From: Haloterrigena salifodinae
GTDB taxonomy: Archaea > Halobacteriota > Halobacteria > Halobacteriales > Natrialbaceae
DNA length: 64,000 bases
Assembly (NCBI RefSeq): GCF_003977755.1
Contig: NZ_RQWN01000007.1
Coordinates: forward strand, 62,001 to 126,000
Reading direction: 5' to 3'
The position numbers were made by a program, and so were the translations under genes. The stretch's first letter is position 1. Each line of letters opens with the position of its first letter. The notes under the pieces were generated by a model. That model ran no database searches. It saw only the letters and a program-made list of their open reading frames with translations, and was not told the DNA's origin. Positions 63,160 through 64,000 of this stretch are shown here, in pieces.

Positions 63160-63402
63160 TCACATCGCGGCAGCTGACGCCGACGCGTAGGCCTCGTTGA
63201 AGTGCATCGGGTTGCGGTTCATCGTGACGTTGGTCATCCAGACGTTGTCCGTCTCGGTGACGGTCCGGCCGAACGGATGCTTGCAGATATCGCCGACTGC
63301 GAAATCCTCGTAGTAGCGACCGTGCCAGCCCGAAACGAGTCGCTTCTCGGCCGATTCGTCGCCGCTCCGTGCGCTGTCGGTATCGTCCAGTGAGTCAGCC
63401 AT
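63160..63402 (-). pseudogene. Truncated MaoC-family dehydratase
   Basis: 80 codons: an acidic N-terminus, then HGRYYEDFAVGDICKHPFGRTVTETDNVWMTNVTMNRNPMHFNEAYA. This is the beginning of a MaoC-like (R)-hydratase including the region with the catalytic His (NPMHFNEAYA). It then breaks off into ASASAAAM and a stop, while family members go on for another 80 or more residues. The lost part is not found in any frame nearby, so the gene is a remnant. Confidence 0.8.
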
Positions 63403-63519
63403 CTCTCCCGTCTACCAGTCGGACGTACGTAGTCCCGACCGTCGGCAAACCCGTCGTCTCGCGAGACCGTGGCACGCTCGAGGCGCACTCGAGAACGGAC
63501 GCGATTTCGAGACGGAGAG

Positions 63520-63888
63520 TCACGCAGCGTCGGAGTCGCTCGCCTCCTGCCGTCGGCGATACGCTGCTCCAACCCGTTCGGCGTCGGGACCGAACTCGCT
63601 CTCGAGCAGGTCGGGAACCTCCGCCGGCCGGACCGCCGAGTACCACTCGTCGCGCGGTTGGATCGCAATGGCGGTCCCGTTCTCACTGCACAGTCCCAGA
63701 CAGCCGGTCTCGATCACCGAGATCGGGTTCCAGAACGCGTTTCGATCGCGCAGCCACGATTTGACCGCCTCGAGCGTCTCCTCGCCGCCGGCGTCTGCAC
63801 AGCAGGCGTGGTCGGCGTCGCGGTCGTTCGTACAGACGAAAACCTGTGCGGCGAGCCGGTCGCGCTGTCGGTCAGTTTGGCGTTGCAT
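63520..63888 (-). CDS. Thioredoxin-fold [2Fe-2S] ferredoxin
   Basis: A 122-residue protein. The cluster-binding cysteines are visible: VFVCTNDRDADHACCADAGG at the N-terminus and IETGCLGLCSENGTAIAIQP in the middle, the spacing of thioredoxin-like [2Fe-2S] ferredoxins. An additional Cys in the first cluster (HACC) gives more candidates than needed. The C-terminus is charged. It follows the edge gene by 6 bases, so it is in its operon. Relatives lie in haloarchaeal cobalamin clusters (from memory), where they may be electron donors for corrin steps. Confidence 0.88.
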   Translation of the reverse strand: MQRQTDRQRDRLAAQVFVCTNDRDADHACCADAGGEETLEAVKSWLRDRNAFWNPISVIETGCLGLCSENGTAIAIQPRDEWYSAVRPAEVPDLLESEFGPDAERVGAAYRRRQEASDSDAA

Positions 63889-63894
63889 TTGTAC

Positions 63895-64000
63895 TCAGGG
63901 GCTCGCCATCAACTGGTCGTGTGAGTCCGCGTCCGCGGCGTCGACGGCGGGGTCGGCCCGTCGGTGGAGCCGGTTGAACGCGCCCGCGATCAGCACCCAG
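63895..64000 (-). CDS. C-terminal end of an unidentified gene (cut by window edge)
   Basis: The frame is open to the right edge and reads WVLIAGAFNRLHRRADPAVDAADADSHDQLMASP and stop. The composition (hydrophobic end of a helix, then a charged acidic tail) is that of a real haloarchaeal protein, perhaps a membrane protein. Its stop is 6 bases before the ferredoxin start, so the two are co-transcribed. A cobalt transporter subunit would fit the context, but the visible part is too short to tell. Confidence 0.55.
   Translation of the reverse strand, partial: WVLIAGAFNRLHRRADPAVDAADADSHDQLMASP

Overview
The window reads as chromosomal DNA of an extremely halophilic archaeon (class Halobacteria). 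Supporting signs are high GC, very acidic proteins, Tat-type signal peptides, archaeal Rpa and Orc1/Cdc6 replication proteins, a Bat-type regulator, haloarchaeal small zinc ribbons and winged-helix regulators, and TATA boxes placed about 28 nt before leaderless starts. The trehalose genes otsA/otsB would fit the Natrialbaceae side of the class, but the genus cannot be fixed from this sequence.

Layout. 1-9.2 kb: trehalose synthesis (otsA end, otsB), regulators, a Tat-exported metzincin, a Bat-like sensor-regulator, a membrane protein, a ribbon-helix-helix protein and cobyric acid synthase. 9.2-11.0 kb: origin module A (AT-rich DNA, origin-box-like repeats, orc gene). 11.1-18.3 kb: an ABC exporter pair, cobalamin adenosyltransferase, two FAD enzymes and a CBS protein. 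18.3-22.2 kb: a low-gene stretch, then two surface proteins, one with tandem PKD domains. 22.2-33.6 kb: MsrA, enoyl-CoA hydratase, the riboflavin/F420-precursor reductase ArfC, a cupredoxin lipoprotein, a ZIP transporter, a decayed arfC copy, a sulfatase-like protein, and the single-strand-binding operon rpa-rpap-rpe. 33.7-35.7 kb: origin module B. 35.7-45.2 kb: glutamine synthetase, thioredoxin, small regulators, and a five-gene overlapping operon for an activated acetamido sugar acid plus a glycosyltransferase. 45.5-55.9 kb: small regulators, membrane proteins, a sequon-rich surface protein and a sugar epimerase. 56.0-59.1 kb: pyrC and pyrD. 59.2-61.4 kb: origin module C, bordered by a decayed copy of the neighbouring thiolase 3' end. 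61.5-64 kb: thiolase, a small zinc ribbon, a truncated MaoC gene, a [2Fe-2S] ferredoxin and the end of one more gene.

The most striking content is the three orc/origin modules within about 52 kb. Each has its own repeat family of roughly 20 bp next to an AT-rich segment and an orc1/cdc6 gene. Modules A and C encode clear paralogues, and their repeats share one half (GGTGGTGT) but differ in the other. In both, one extra repeat copy lies just beyond the 3' end of orc. Module C lies between the intact thiolase and a broken duplicate of that gene's 3' end, which looks like a scar of insertion or recombination.

Functional links: the sugar operon could supply N-glycan sugars for the surface proteins in the window, two of which carry dense N-x-T sequon arrays. 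rpa-rpap-rpe and the orc genes cover replication and ssDNA handling. cobQ, cobA and the ferredoxin pair at the right edge point to cobalamin metabolism scattered through the region.
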